Notes: generated by a model not told the origin, from the sequence alone. A stretch of 64,000 bases of DNA from CBDBZX01 sp965213645 (GCA_965213645.1 CBDBZX010000008.1:62001-126000), one strand, 5' to 3'; counted from the stretch's first letter, positions 15,240 through 23,786 are shown. Translations and numbers: made by a program.

Positions 15240-16151
15240 TTATCCCTTTACCGCGCTGCTCGCTAAGCTCTCGATGAACTGCTTGCGGGCTAGGAGAAAG
15301 GTGATAATCAGAGGTGCGATAACGTAAATCGCCGCTGCCATCACCGTACCGACTGCGTTCGCCCCGTCGCCCGTCTCGCCCGCTGCCGCCTCGAAGTAGA
15401 AAATCGCGGCAGGCGGCGTGTACATGCTCTCGCGGTTGATGACGATGAAGGGCCAGAAGAAGTCGTTCCAGTGCGTGACGATAGAGAATACCGCAAAGGC
15501 GGCAATCGCTGGGCGGATGAGCGGCAAAAAGACGTACCAGATAGCCTGCGCCACGTTGCACCCGTCGATGCGGGCTGCGTCTAAAACCTCTTGTGGAAGC
15601 TGCCGGAAAAACTGCCGCATCAGGAAGATGCCAAACGCCGAGCCGACGAAGGGCAGGATAAGCGCAGCAAAGGTCCCAGCGTCGCTCTGGCGGAAGCCGA
15701 GGTCGGCAAAGAGCAGAAAGTTAGGAATCGCGGTGACGTACGCAGGCACGACCAACCCCGCTAAGACCACGCCGAAGAGAACCCGCTTGCCCGCAAACTG
15801 CATTCGCCCAAAGGCGTAACCCGCCGGGATAATGACGAGCAGTTGCATCACGAGCGTGCCGACCACGACCACGACGCCGTTCAGAAGAAAGCGAAAGATA
15901 GGCGCTTGATTCAAGGCGGTGCCAAAGTGCTCCAGAGTAAACTCACGCGGAATGAGATTGATACCGGGCAAGAAGACTTCGCTCCGCGCTTTGAGCGCGA
16001 CCGAGAGCATCCAGAGAAAGGGCAGTAGGACAGCTACAGCGAAGAGTGCGAGGGAAATCTGTAAAGTGAGCTGGGCCCACCAACGACTTCTCCTCGGCTT
16101 TTGAACCGTCTTCTGCTTAGTCTTACGAAGAGGCTGACGTGTGACCGCCAT
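15240..16151 (-). CDS. Carbohydrate/glycerol-phosphate ABC importer permease (UgpE/MalG type)
   Basis: 303 residues with about six membrane segments (LQISLALFAVAVLLPFLWML, GVVVVVGTLVMQLLVIIPAG, VIAPLIITFLLAR). The EAA coupling loop is QEVLDAARIDGCNVAQAIWYVFLP, shown in the family to contact the ATPase. Basic N-terminus (RKTKQKTVQKPRRSR). Its start overlaps the stop of the upstream permease by one base. No ATPase gene is linked, so a shared MsmX/UgpC-type ATPase elsewhere is implied. Confidence 0.88.
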   Translation of the reverse strand: MAVTRQPLRKTKQKTVQKPRRSRWWAQLTLQISLALFAVAVLLPFLWMLSVALKARSEVFLPGINLIPREFTLEHFGTALNQAPIFRFLLNGVVVVVGTLVMQLLVIIPAGYAFGRMQFAGKRVLFGVVLAGLVVPAYVTAIPNFLLFADLGFRQSDAGTFAALILPFVGSAFGIFLMRQFFRQLPQEVLDAARIDGCNVAQAIWYVFLPLIRPAIAAFAVFSIVTHWNDFFWPFIVINRESMYTPPAAIFYFEAAAGETGDGANAVGTVMAAAIYVIAPLIITFLLARKQFIESLASSAVKG

Positions 16152-17068
16152 CAGGCTTGCTCCTCGCTAAGATGGGAGTAGCGCTCGACGAGCCAAATTT
16201 GTGCAACAGCCAGCACGAGCAATAGGAGAAAGAGCACCACTGCGATAGCGGAGGCGTAGCCGACATTGAAGAACTCGAAGCCCTCTTCGTACAGGAGGTG
16301 CGACAGGATTTGCGTCGCTTGGAGCGGTCCACCATCGGTTAAAATCACGACATTTTCAAACGCTTGTACCGAGCGGATGGTGATGATGACAACCACGAAG
16401 ACGGTGGTTGGCAAGAGCAGCGGCCAGGTAATGAAGCGGAAGTTCTGCCAGGGAGACGCGCCGTCAATCGCGGCGGCTTCGCTCAATTCGCGCGGGATGG
16501 TTGTGAGCCCCGCTAGAAAGAGGACCATCGCGTAGCCCAGGCTGGCCCAGACGCCGACCGTCATCACAGCGACGAAGGCGGTGAGGTCGCGCTCTAGCCA
16601 CTCGAGCCTCGGCAACCCCACCGTTTCAAAAAGCGCGTTCAAGAAGCCGATGCGCGTGTTGAACATGAACTTCCATACGACGCTCATGGCGGCTAGGGTT
16701 GCAGCGACGGGCAGAAAGAAGACCGTCTGCCACAGGCTTTGCAACCGCACCACGCGGTTGATCATAAGCGCCAACACGAGCCCGAGAACAATGCTAAGCG
16801 TCGCCACGACGCCCGTATAAACCGCCGTATTGCGCACCGCGTTCCAGAAGACCCAATCGGTAAACATAACGCGGTAGTTTTCAAAGCCGACGAGGTTCCA
16901 TTCCGGTACGCCCAAGTACCAGTCGGTGAGGCTGAGGTAAAAGGAGTGCCCGACCGGGCGGAAGAGAAAAACTGCCATGAAGGTAAAAGCCGGGGCGAGC
17001 ATGAGGTAAGGCAGCGAGGCGCGGAGCAGCCGCGTTGCGGCGCGTTTCATCTGAGGCTGGGTCGCCAT
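16151..17068 (-). CDS. Carbohydrate/glycerol-phosphate ABC importer permease (UgpA/MalF type)
   Basis: 305 residues. Membrane segments include YLMLAPAFTFMAVFLFRP and TVFVVVIITIRSVQAFENVV; the EAA loop is RELSEAAAIDGASPWQNFRF, followed by ILTDGGPLQATQILSHLLYE, a hallmark of UgpA-type permeases. Pairs with the downstream UgpE-type gene. A purine-rich repeat (S4) lies between this gene and the binding-protein gene upstream. Confidence 0.9.
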   Translation of the reverse strand: MATQPQMKRAATRLLRASLPYLMLAPAFTFMAVFLFRPVGHSFYLSLTDWYLGVPEWNLVGFENYRVMFTDWVFWNAVRNTAVYTGVVATLSIVLGLVLALMINRVVRLQSLWQTVFFLPVAATLAAMSVVWKFMFNTRIGFLNALFETVGLPRLEWLERDLTAFVAVMTVGVWASLGYAMVLFLAGLTTIPRELSEAAAIDGASPWQNFRFITWPLLLPTTVFVVVIITIRSVQAFENVVILTDGGPLQATQILSHLLYEEGFEFFNVGYASAIAVVLFLLLLVLAVAQIWLVERYSHLSEEQA

Positions 17069-17134
17069 GCGGGTCTCCTTAGGTGTGGAGAGGGATTGGG
17101 GAGTGGCGAGCTTAGGGAGTTACGCAGTTGACCT

Positions 17135-17219
17135 GATGGGGAGATGAGGGGATAGGAAGATGGGGAGAAAAAGCGCTGCCACCTCTCCCCATCTCCTCAT
17201 CCCCCTATCTCCCCATCTC
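17135..17219. repeat. Purine-rich hairpin repeat, copy S4
   Basis: GATGGGGAGATGAGGGGATA arm, GAGAAAAAGCGCTGCCACC centre, TCTCCCCATCTCCTCATCCC arm. The centre is identical to the complement of S1. Confidence 0.88.
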
Positions 17220-17267
17220 TCAACACTGCCCCCCTTCTTATGAGAAGGTCGCCCAACCGCAAACCCC

Positions 17268-18515
17268 CTACCGAATCAACCGCTCGATCTGCCGCACGCT
17301 CGCCTGCAGCGCCTCCTCCGGCGTCTGCCGCCCCAAAATTACCGCTTGCTGCGCGTCTTTGAGGAGTTCGGCGATGCGCGTGGTGTTTCTACCTGGCCAC
17401 GAGTGCCAGGGGATGACGTTGGGCGCTTGGTCTAAGATGATGGTGTAATTCGGGTCGTCGGAGAAGTCGCCGCGCTGCTCCTCGGCTACCGCGATGTTCG
17501 CCACCGTGTAGCCCGTGTTCGCGGCGATGACGTCGTTCGAGAACTCCTGCATCACGAAGTTCATGAACCGCCACGCTGCCTCTTGGCGCTCCGGGTCCTG
17601 GGTAAACATGATGAGCCCGTTGCCACCTGCGGGAACTTCGGGCGTGCTGCCGTCTAAGGTCGGCATCGGCGCGAGCACGATAGTAAAGTCGTTGACATCT
17701 TCTAAGACGAAGCGGTAGCGGCTGGTCGTGTCCACGTTGAAGCAGGTCTCGCCCGCAATGAAGTTGGCGGGGACGTCCTCGGTGGTGGGCATGAGGCCCG
17801 CGTCGGCGAGTTCGGCCAAGTAGGTCAGCGTCTCCAAACCCGCTTCCTCATCTAAGGTGACGTCGTAGCCGCTGTTTGTCTCTACACCGAACTGCCCGCC
17901 TGCGTTCTCGACCATCGCTTGGAGAATCCAGTTGCCCGTAATCGTCCAGTCCCAGGTGATGCCTTGATAACCCGCGTCTACGCAGGTTTGCGCGGCCTCT
18001 TTCGCCTCTTCCCAGGTGGTTGGCAGGTCGTCCATGCTGATGCCCGCAGACTCTGCGAGTTCCTTATTGACGTACAAGACGGGCGTACTGAGCGCGACGG
18101 GCACCGCGTAGTAGGTGTCGCTGATGCGCCCTAAGTCCATCATCGCGGGGAACATGCCGTCCATGCTGAAGTCGGGGTCTTGGTCCATAAACGAGTTGAG
18201 CGGCACTGCGCCGCCCTGCTCGATGAGGGTGCGGATGTACGAGTAGCCGCTCTGACCCAAATCGGGCGCGTCGCCCGCGGCGACGTTGAGGAGCACGCCT
18301 TGAGCCAAGCCCTCGTACGCACCCTCGATAACGGGAATTGTCTCGACCGTGATACCGGGGTTCTCTGCTTCAAAGGCGGGGATGATCTCGTCCCAGTAGG
18401 AGTTGTGATAGTCGCTGGCTAAGCGGACGAGCTTGAGGTCTATTTGGGCGTACGCGGGGCTGAGTAGCAAGGCGAACGTGAGCACGGCGGCGAGTGACCT
18501 GAACAACTTGGGCAT
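17268..18515 (-). CDS. Extracellular solute-binding protein, sugar/glycerol-phosphate type
   Basis: 415 residues, family 1 solute-binding protein. Sec signal peptide MPKLFRSLAAVLTFALLLSP-AYAQ. Conserved blocks: FEAENPGITVETIPV, GDAPDLGQSGYSYI, LPTTWEEAKEAAQTCVDAG, EAAWRFMNFVMQ, TGYTVANIAV. The start at 18515 has AGGAGG upstream. First gene of the importer/phosphoesterase run. Its promoter region is shared with the divergent gene at 18852 and contains Pho-box-like repeats. Confidence 0.88.
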   Translation of the reverse strand: MPKLFRSLAAVLTFALLLSPAYAQIDLKLVRLASDYHNSYWDEIIPAFEAENPGITVETIPVIEGAYEGLAQGVLLNVAAGDAPDLGQSGYSYIRTLIEQGGAVPLNSFMDQDPDFSMDGMFPAMMDLGRISDTYYAVPVALSTPVLYVNKELAESAGISMDDLPTTWEEAKEAAQTCVDAGYQGITWDWTITGNWILQAMVENAGGQFGVETNSGYDVTLDEEAGLETLTYLAELADAGLMPTTEDVPANFIAGETCFNVDTTSRYRFVLEDVNDFTIVLAPMPTLDGSTPEVPAGGNGLIMFTQDPERQEAAWRFMNFVMQEFSNDVIAANTGYTVANIAVAEEQRGDFSDDPNYTIILDQAPNVIPWHSWPGRNTTRIAELLKDAQQAVILGRQTPEEALQASVRQIERLIR

Positions 18516-18579
18516 ATCCGCTTCCTCCTGGTGAGCTAAGGGCTAGCTGACATTTCGTTACATCTTTTTTAGCAAAGAC

Positions 18580-18632
18580 AAAACAAAGTACCAAACTTCT
18601 GTCAGCGCTTTATCACTGACCTTTGGCTGACA
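18580..18632. promoter_or_regulatory. Pho-box-like repeats upstream of the 17268-18515 gene
   Basis: TGTCA (18600) and TATCA (18611) on the plus strand, and TGACC (18617) and TGACA (18628) for the other orientation, both pairs with an 11-bp period. An AAAACAAAGTACC element (18580) resembles the GAAAC-type dyads. Confidence 0.4.
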
Positions 18633-18726
18633 AAAATCGCGCTCTCGAGTAGGACGACAAACCAGATATTTGCGTCTAGGTCAGCTTTCCTAAAAATTTC
18701 CTACAGTCTCATCAGGCTCACCTTAC

Positions 18727-18801
18727 CGTCATCGTTTTGTCACTGAGGAGCGGGTGACAATTGTCCTTTAGATTCAAAAACGGCAAGTTCGAAACAGTTT
18801 C
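18727..18801. promoter_or_regulatory. Regulatory sites upstream of the 18852 gene
   Basis: CGTCA (18727) and TGTCA (18738), 11-bp period; TGACAATTGTC palindrome at about 18755; GAAACAGTTTC perfect dyad at 18791-18801, ending about 50 bp before the start codon. The 336-bp divergent region 18516-18851 otherwise contains no gene. Confidence 0.45.
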
Positions 18802-18851
18802 TAGCAAAAGCAACCGGATATCACTCAGCACAGCAAGACTAGGAGGAGCGT

Positions 18852-20279
18852 ATGAAGCGTCTGTTGTTGGCATTTGTTCTTAGCGGCGTCGTGTGGGGAA
18901 CTGCCTCTGCCCAAGAGTGCACCGAGGCGAGCCCGTGCGAGATTACGGTCTGGCAGATTTTTAGCGACCACCGGGGCGACTGGGCGCGAGACACCGCGGA
19001 GCGCTTTGAAGCTGAGTATCCGCAGTACGACATCGTCATCGAGCAGCCCGGTGACTACTTCGAGCTTTTGGACCAGTACACGTTGGCGCAAGAGCAAGGC
19101 AACCCGCCCGCTATCGCGCAGATTTTCGACGCGGGCTTGCAGTTCTCAGCGGACAGCGGCTTTTTCAAGTACGCCGACGAGATTATCGGTGACCGCAGCG
19201 AGGTCTTGGGGCAGCCTGTGAACTTCGAAGACATTATTCCGGTGGTCTCGAGCTACTACACGATTGATGGGCAGTGGGCTTCGGTCGCGTGGAATACCTC
19301 GACTAGTATCTCCTACGCCAACATGGACCTCTTGAACGCTGTGGGTGTCGAGAGCGTGCCTGAGACCTGAGGCGATCTTCTCGCAGCCTGCGAAGCCCTC
19401 TCCGAAGCGGACGCCGCTGGCGAGTTGCCAGGCAATTACGAAGGCTGCGCTACGTGGCCCTTCGACAACTGGTTCACCGAGCAGTGGCTCGCACAGATGG
19501 GTCAATATCTAGTCAACAATGAGAATGGACGCGCTGAGCGTGCCGACGAGGTGCTCCTTACTACCGACGAGATGATGAGCATCGCGGAGTTTTACCGCGA
19601 CCTCTACGAAAACGACTACTACGTCTACACCGGCACGCGCCGCGACTGGACGGGCACGCGCCAACTCTTCGGCAATGGTCAAGTCGCCTTCGCCCTATTC
19701 AGCTCGGCGTCGGCAAGGGGCGTCGTTGAGGACGCCGCCGCTGCCGGTTTCGAGGTCGAGACGGGCTTTTTGGTTCGCAACGGTGAGTACGATTGGACAG
19801 GCAACATCTTGGGCGGCGCGACCATGTGGATTACGGACGGCTTAGCGCCCGAGGTCGAAGAGGGCGCGATGGCCTTCTTGCTCTTCTTCAACAACACCGA
19901 GAACAGCGCGAGCTGGCACACCGCCTCGGGCTACGTGCCGATTCGCGAATTCTCCGTCGAACTCCTCCAGGAGGTGCCGGAGGGCAACCAGCTCTTCTGG
20001 GACGTGGAGGCGAATGAGCGTGCGCCCATCGAGGTTGCGAACTGGTACGAGGCGAATCCGAACTTCCTGACCGCTTCCGAGCAGTTAGGGGAGTCTACGG
20101 TCAATAACGCTACGGCGGGCGCGAAATTCGGCACCTTCCGCGAGACACGCGACCTTATCGAGACGGGCATGGAAGACATCATGCTCAACGGGCGCGACCC
20201 ACAAGCCGTGATGGGCGATGTGAAAGAGGAAGCGGATACGCTCTTAGAGGAGTACAACTTTCTCTACGCGGAGGAGTGA
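18852..20279 (+). pseudogene. Glycerol-3-phosphate-type binding protein (UgpB-like) with in-frame TGA
   Basis: A 475-codon frame starting MKRLLLAFVLSGVVWGTASA (Sec signal), with GAGGAG upstream. TGA at 19368-19370 interrupts it after VESVPET. The frame continues with DLLAACEALSEADA and then YEGCATWPFD...ASWHTASGYVPI, the last resembling the UgpB ligand-site block WHQxTGYxPI. Related proteins have Trp at the interrupted position (PETW), so TGG to TGA is the simplest explanation. Nothing else in the frame is damaged. Other genes here use TGA as stop, so a changed genetic code is unlikely; nonsense mutation, readthrough or an error in the sequence remain. Confidence 0.82.
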
Positions 20280-20283
20280 GGTC

Positions 20284-20314
20284 GAAAGAGGTGCGGGGCG
20301 ATCGCACCTCTTTC
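20284..20314 (+). terminator. Strong hairpin after the UgpB-like gene
   Basis: GAAAGAGGTGCG and CGCACCTCTTTC form a perfect 12-bp stem with a 7-base loop, five bases after the stop codon. Only a short T-run follows. It could reduce transcription of the downstream permease genes relative to the binding protein. Confidence 0.65.
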
Positions 20315-20383
20315 CCGTTTCCATGTTTGAAACCAGATTGCCAAACTAGATTGCATCTAAGGCAAATTCAGAGGGGCTCGAGC

Positions 20384-20396
20384 GTTTCAAAGTTTC
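20384..20396. promoter_or_regulatory. GTTTCAAAGTTTC element upstream of the permease gene
   Basis: Related to the GAAAC/GTTTC elements of the phn genes but as a direct repeat; about 33 bp before the ATG at 20429. Confidence 0.3.
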
Positions 20397-20428
20397 ACTC
20401 GTAGAACAGCGTCACCTCACTAAATCTT

Positions 20429-21637
20429 ATGGACACATTTATCCTCTCGCCCACCCTCATCACTGCGCTCGTCGCGCTACTAGGCGCGGGCGTGCTCGCG
20501 GTGCGTTTTCGGCGCGGACTCCTACTCCAGGCAGGAATCGCGGGCGGCGCGGCAGGCGCACTCGGCACGCTCCTCCTCATGGGGCCGCTCGGCTTCTGCA
20601 CCTTCGAGGCAGAGAGAACGGCCCTCGACCTCGCGCTTGGCGCGCTACTTATCGCGGTGGCAGCGGGCTTTTTCTTGTGGGTGGTACAGGGCATTCTCGC
20701 TCGCCTTCAAGCAGGCGAACCGCTCATTCCGCCTGCCGAGACCTACCCTGGCGTGTTTCGAAACCGCTGGGCTCCGCTCTTCGCGTTTCTCTGTCTCCTA
20801 CCGACGCTCGTTATTTTGTCTGTCTTTCACTACACGCCACTCGTTCAGACTTTTAGCCTCTCCACTCGGCTCGTACGCCTCGGCGCACCCCGCACACGTG
20901 GCGTCTGTTTGGATAACTTCACCACCCTCCTGCGCGACCCCGACTACTGGTACTCGCTCTTCATCACCTTTGTCATCGCGGTGGGCGTGGTCGCGGTGGC
21001 GACGAGCTTCGGCCTGCTGATCGCGCAGATGGCGAATTTGCCCATTTGTGGGGCGAGCGTCTACCGCGCGCTCCTCATCTGGCCCATCGCGATTTCGCCT
21101 GTGGTCGCGGGCGTGCTGTTCCAGCTCATGCTGAACCCGCTCTCGGGCATCGTGAATCACCTGTTGGAGAGTAGCGTCGGCGTCCGCGTGCCCTGGCTCG
21201 GTAACGCGCCTTTCGCGACGCTGAGCATCATCTTGACGGCGGCTTGGAACCAGATGGGCTTTACCATCCTCTTTTACATCGCGGGTTTGCAGAACGTTCC
21301 GAAGAGTCTGCTCGAGGCCGCCGCCATCGACGGCGCGAACGCGGTGCAGGGCTTTTTCCGCATCACGCTGCCGCTGCTCTCACCCTTTACCTTCTTCCTC
21401 ATCGTTACCAATACGATCTACGCTTTTTTCCAGACCTTCGGCGTCATTGATGTTTTAACGAGAGGCGGGCCGGTGGACGCCACCACCACAGCGATGTACC
21501 GCGTGTATCTCGTCGGTATCATCGGCAAAGACTTGGGCAAAGCTGCCGCGCAGTCCTTGATCCTTCTGCTTATCGTCGTGGGTATCACCGTGCTGCAGTT
21601 CCGAGGCTCGAGGGAGCGGGTGAGCTATGGCGTGTAA
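20429..21637 (+). CDS. Glycerol-phosphate/sugar ABC importer permease (UgpA type, N-terminally extended)
   Basis: 402 residues, about 100 longer than typical UgpA. The N-terminal extension has two or three hydrophobic segments (LITALVALLGAGVLAV, AGIAGGAAGALGTLLLMG, LGALLIAVAAGFFLWVVQG). The permease core follows: FAFLCLLPTLVILSVFHYTP, EAA loop KSLLEAAAIDGANAVQGFFR and VIDVLTRGGPVDATTTAMY. Pairs with the 21851 gene and the UgpB-like protein. No ATPase is nearby. Confidence 0.9.
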   Translation: MDTFILSPTLITALVALLGAGVLAVRFRRGLLLQAGIAGGAAGALGTLLLMGPLGFCTFEAERTALDLALGALLIAVAAGFFLWVVQGILARLQAGEPLIPPAETYPGVFRNRWAPLFAFLCLLPTLVILSVFHYTPLVQTFSLSTRLVRLGAPRTRGVCLDNFTTLLRDPDYWYSLFITFVIAVGVVAVATSFGLLIAQMANLPICGASVYRALLIWPIAISPVVAGVLFQLMLNPLSGIVNHLLESSVGVRVPWLGNAPFATLSIILTAAWNQMGFTILFYIAGLQNVPKSLLEAAAIDGANAVQGFFRITLPLLSPFTFFLIVTNTIYAFFQTFGVIDVLTRGGPVDATTTAMYRVYLVGIIGKDLGKAAAQSLILLLIVVGITVLQFRGSRERVSYGV

Positions 21638-21644
21638 GTATCTC

Positions 21645-21812
21645 CTGCCTAAATCTGCAGGATTTAGGCAGCGTCTAGCGGTTAAGGACCACGATTCATT
21701 CGTGGTCCGATTCTGCAAACTTACTATGGAAAGACTTAGCTGGCTGTGTACGATATTTTGTGTCTGGACTGCTGTTATGACAGCGAAAGACGCATCTCAG
21801 TCTTCGTACACA
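21645..21812 (+). other. Three stem-loops between two permease genes
   Basis: Stem 1: CTGCCTAAATC/GATTTAGGCAG (21645-21671), 11 bp perfect. Stem 2: GGACCACGA/TCGTGGTCC (21686-21708), 9 bp perfect. Stem 3 is nested: TGTGTACGA (21745) with TCGTACACA (21804-21812), inside it GACTG/CAGTC (21767, 21798), inside that GCTGT/ACAGC (21771, 21780). Such density suggests a structured leader for the 21851 gene or remains of a small mobile element. A short ORF here (21627-21854) has no protein-like character. Confidence 0.5.
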
Positions 21813-21850
21813 CAAGAAATAGAACACCTTTGTTTGGTTAGGGTAAGAAC

Positions 21851-22726
21851 GTGAAGGCGGTCTCGAGCCGCACGGCCCATGAGGTCAGGACGCGTGGGCA
21901 GCGAACCCCGTCTTTCCTCCCCAAACGCTGGTACGCCCACCTCATCCTCTTGACCGCCATTCTTATCATCGGCTTCCCGCTCTTCTACGCCATCGTTGTC
22001 GCAACCCAGACCAATCAAGAGGCCGTTCGGCATCAGCTCGTTCCCGGTACGGGCCTTGCGGACAACTGGGACACCATTTGGAACCGGCTGGGCTTAGGGC
22101 GCTACATGTTAAATAGCGCGTTCATCTCGGTCACCGTGGCGGCAGGCAAGGTCGTCTTCTCGCTCTTTGCGGGGCTTGGCCTGGTCTACTTTCGCTACCC
22201 GGGCAAGGTGCTCGTCTTCGGGTTTATCATCGCGACGCTCATGACGCCTACCGATGTCCTCGCCATCGCGCTTTTCCGTTTGGTCAACATTTTCGGCTGG
22301 GCCGACACCTACACCGCGCTGACCGTGCCCTTTTTTGCGAGTGCGACGAGCGTCTTCTTGTTCCGGCAACACTTTCGCAGCATCCCGCCCGAACTCTCAG
22401 AGGCGGCGCAGCTCGACGGAGCGAACCCGGTGCAGTTCCTCTTCCGCGTGCTCATCCCCCTAAGCTGGAGCACCATTGGCGCGCTTTCGGTCATCATGTT
22501 TTTAGACACCTGGAATCAGTACTTATGGCCGCTTCTCATCATCCGCGACCCGGACCAGCAGGTGGTGCAAGTTGGCGTTGCCAAGGCATTGGGCGAGCTT
22601 CGTAACGACCAGTCATACGGGCCCCTGATGCTCGGCGCGGTGCTGGCGAGCTTGCCGCCTTTGCTCGTTTTCATCATGCTGCAGAAGCAGTTTATGAAGG
22701 GCTTTGCGCTGACGCGGGACAAGTGA
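21851..22726 (+). CDS. Glycerol-phosphate/sugar ABC importer permease (UgpE type)
   Basis: 291 residues. First membrane segment AHLILLTAILIIGFPLFYAI; later VLVFGFIIATLMTPTDVLAI and MLGAVLASLPPLLVFIMLQ. EAA loop PELSEAAQLDGANPVQFLFR; C-terminal QKQFMKGFALT typical of the MalG/UgpE family. GTG start. Completes the second importer of this block. Confidence 0.88.
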   Translation: MKAVSSRTAHEVRTRGQRTPSFLPKRWYAHLILLTAILIIGFPLFYAIVVATQTNQEAVRHQLVPGTGLADNWDTIWNRLGLGRYMLNSAFISVTVAAGKVVFSLFAGLGLVYFRYPGKVLVFGFIIATLMTPTDVLAIALFRLVNIFGWADTYTALTVPFFASATSVFLFRQHFRSIPPELSEAAQLDGANPVQFLFRVLIPLSWSTIGALSVIMFLDTWNQYLWPLLIIRDPDQQVVQVGVAKALGELRNDQSYGPLMLGAVLASLPPLLVFIMLQKQFMKGFALTRDK

Positions 22727-22795
22727 GGTGTTGTTTTTCGCGCAGATTCGTTTATATTTTTTATGCGACAGAACGGGCCTATCGTTACCTAAGAC

Positions 22796-22827
22796 TTGTG
22801 CGTTAAACGCGCGCAACTCGCGCACAA
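22796..22827. repeat. GC-rich palindromic repeat R1
   Basis: TTGTGCG...ACGCGCGCAACTCGCGCACAA; the outer TTGTGCG/CGCACAA arms pair perfectly. Between convergent genes. Confidence 0.75.
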
Positions 22828-22847
22828 AGAATTTGGGCATTTATGGC

Positions 22848-23312
22848 TCACTTGAATAGTCGCGAGTCAAAAGCGTGGTCTAGCACTGCAGCCACCTCGA
22901 CGTCTTTTATGTCAGGATGCTCCGGGTTGAGTAGATAGTTCGCCTCACGTGGACTCACGCTGCTCGGGACCTTGAGCAGGGCGGAGCTTTGGGCGTCGAC
23001 CCACTGCCGCCCTATCTCTTTCGTGCTCACCGGGTGCGGAAAGGCGTTCCAATTCTGGGGCAAGTCTTCGGCTCGTAGTTCACGGACCAGCGAGCTATCG
23101 AATTGGATTTCAGCGAGCGCGTACTTTGGTAGCGTTTCAGCGTCTTGTAGATGAACGAGCACCTCTAGCGTTGCGAGCGCGATCGACTCTGCCAAGTAAA
23201 CAAGGGGTATGCCCCGGCGATTCCAGCGTCCTCCTACTCGCCGCGCGCCCTCGCCGCTGAGCGGCTGATCCTGATACTTGGCTTTGAGGATACGCCAAGC
23301 CGATAATCTCAA
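22848..23312 (-). CDS. RES-domain toxin
   Basis: 154 residues, RES family (toxins of the MbcT/ParT type that modify or degrade NAD or modify metabolic enzymes). The family-defining residues are visible: Arg in VGGRWNRRGIPLVYLAE, Glu in ALATLEVLVHL, Ser in KVPSSVSPREANYLLNPEHP. TTG start overlapping the antitoxin stop (TTGA). The order antitoxin-toxin with overlap is standard for this system. Confidence 0.85.
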   Translation of the reverse strand: MRLSAWRILKAKYQDQPLSGEGARRVGGRWNRRGIPLVYLAESIALATLEVLVHLQDAETLPKYALAEIQFDSSLVRELRAEDLPQNWNAFPHPVSTKEIGRQWVDAQSSALLKVPSSVSPREANYLLNPEHPDIKDVEVAAVLDHAFDSRLFK

Positions 23313-23761
23313 CCAAGCACTCCATACTCCAGCCTCTCGATCATGTCGAGTACTTCCCGTGCACCTTGCTCACTTCTCGCAAAATCGAGTGGCGTCTTAC
23401 CCGCTAACGCAAGTGCTGGCTTTCCTAGCCACGCTCTCGCTTTCGTTTCGTCTTCGAAGAGACCCACGGCTTTCTCAAATACTTCCACATAGCGGTAAAG
23501 CCGCTCGCTCTCCTCAGCTCTAAAATGACCTTCGGCAAATCGCCTATGTAGGGTGGCTTCGGACAGACCTAAATAGTCTGCCAATGCTTTTTGGGAGACG
23601 CCCAGACGTGTCTGAAGCCGACCAAAAGCATCAGTCGGCAAGCCTTGCTGAAGCTGCTCGAGTAGTTCTCCCAAGGTACTAGCTTTCAAACCTAGACCGC
23701 CCCCATATTGATCGTGAGTCTGCTCTTTAGGTATAAAAGGCGTGAAGCTCATGTCTGCCAT
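23309..23761 (-). CDS. Xre/MbcA/ParS-type antitoxin
   Basis: About 150 residues. N-terminal Xre-like HTH (LGVSQKALADYLGLSEATLHRR) and C-terminal antitoxin domain (VEVFEKAVGLFEDETKARAWLGKPALALAGKTPL split over two helices). ATG at 23761 chosen because AGAGGTG lies six bases upstream; a GTG at 23770 is possible. Cognate antitoxin of the overlapping RES gene, probably autoregulatory. Confidence 0.85.
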   Translation of the reverse strand: MADMSFTPFIPKEQTHDQYGGGLGLKASTLGELLEQLQQGLPTDAFGRLQTRLGVSQKALADYLGLSEATLHRRFAEGHFRAEESERLYRYVEVFEKAVGLFEDETKARAWLGKPALALAGKTPLDFARSEQGAREVLDMIERLEYGVLG

Positions 23762-23786
23762 CTCGATCACCTCTTTCGTTTGACAA

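Noticed and set aside
18852..20279. TGA read as Trp genome-wide
   Set aside because: Many intact genes here end in TGA at the expected length, so the standard code holds.
21627..21854. Small ORF over the stem-loops
   Set aside because: No homology-like features or ribosome-binding site, and it is explained by the hairpin sequences.
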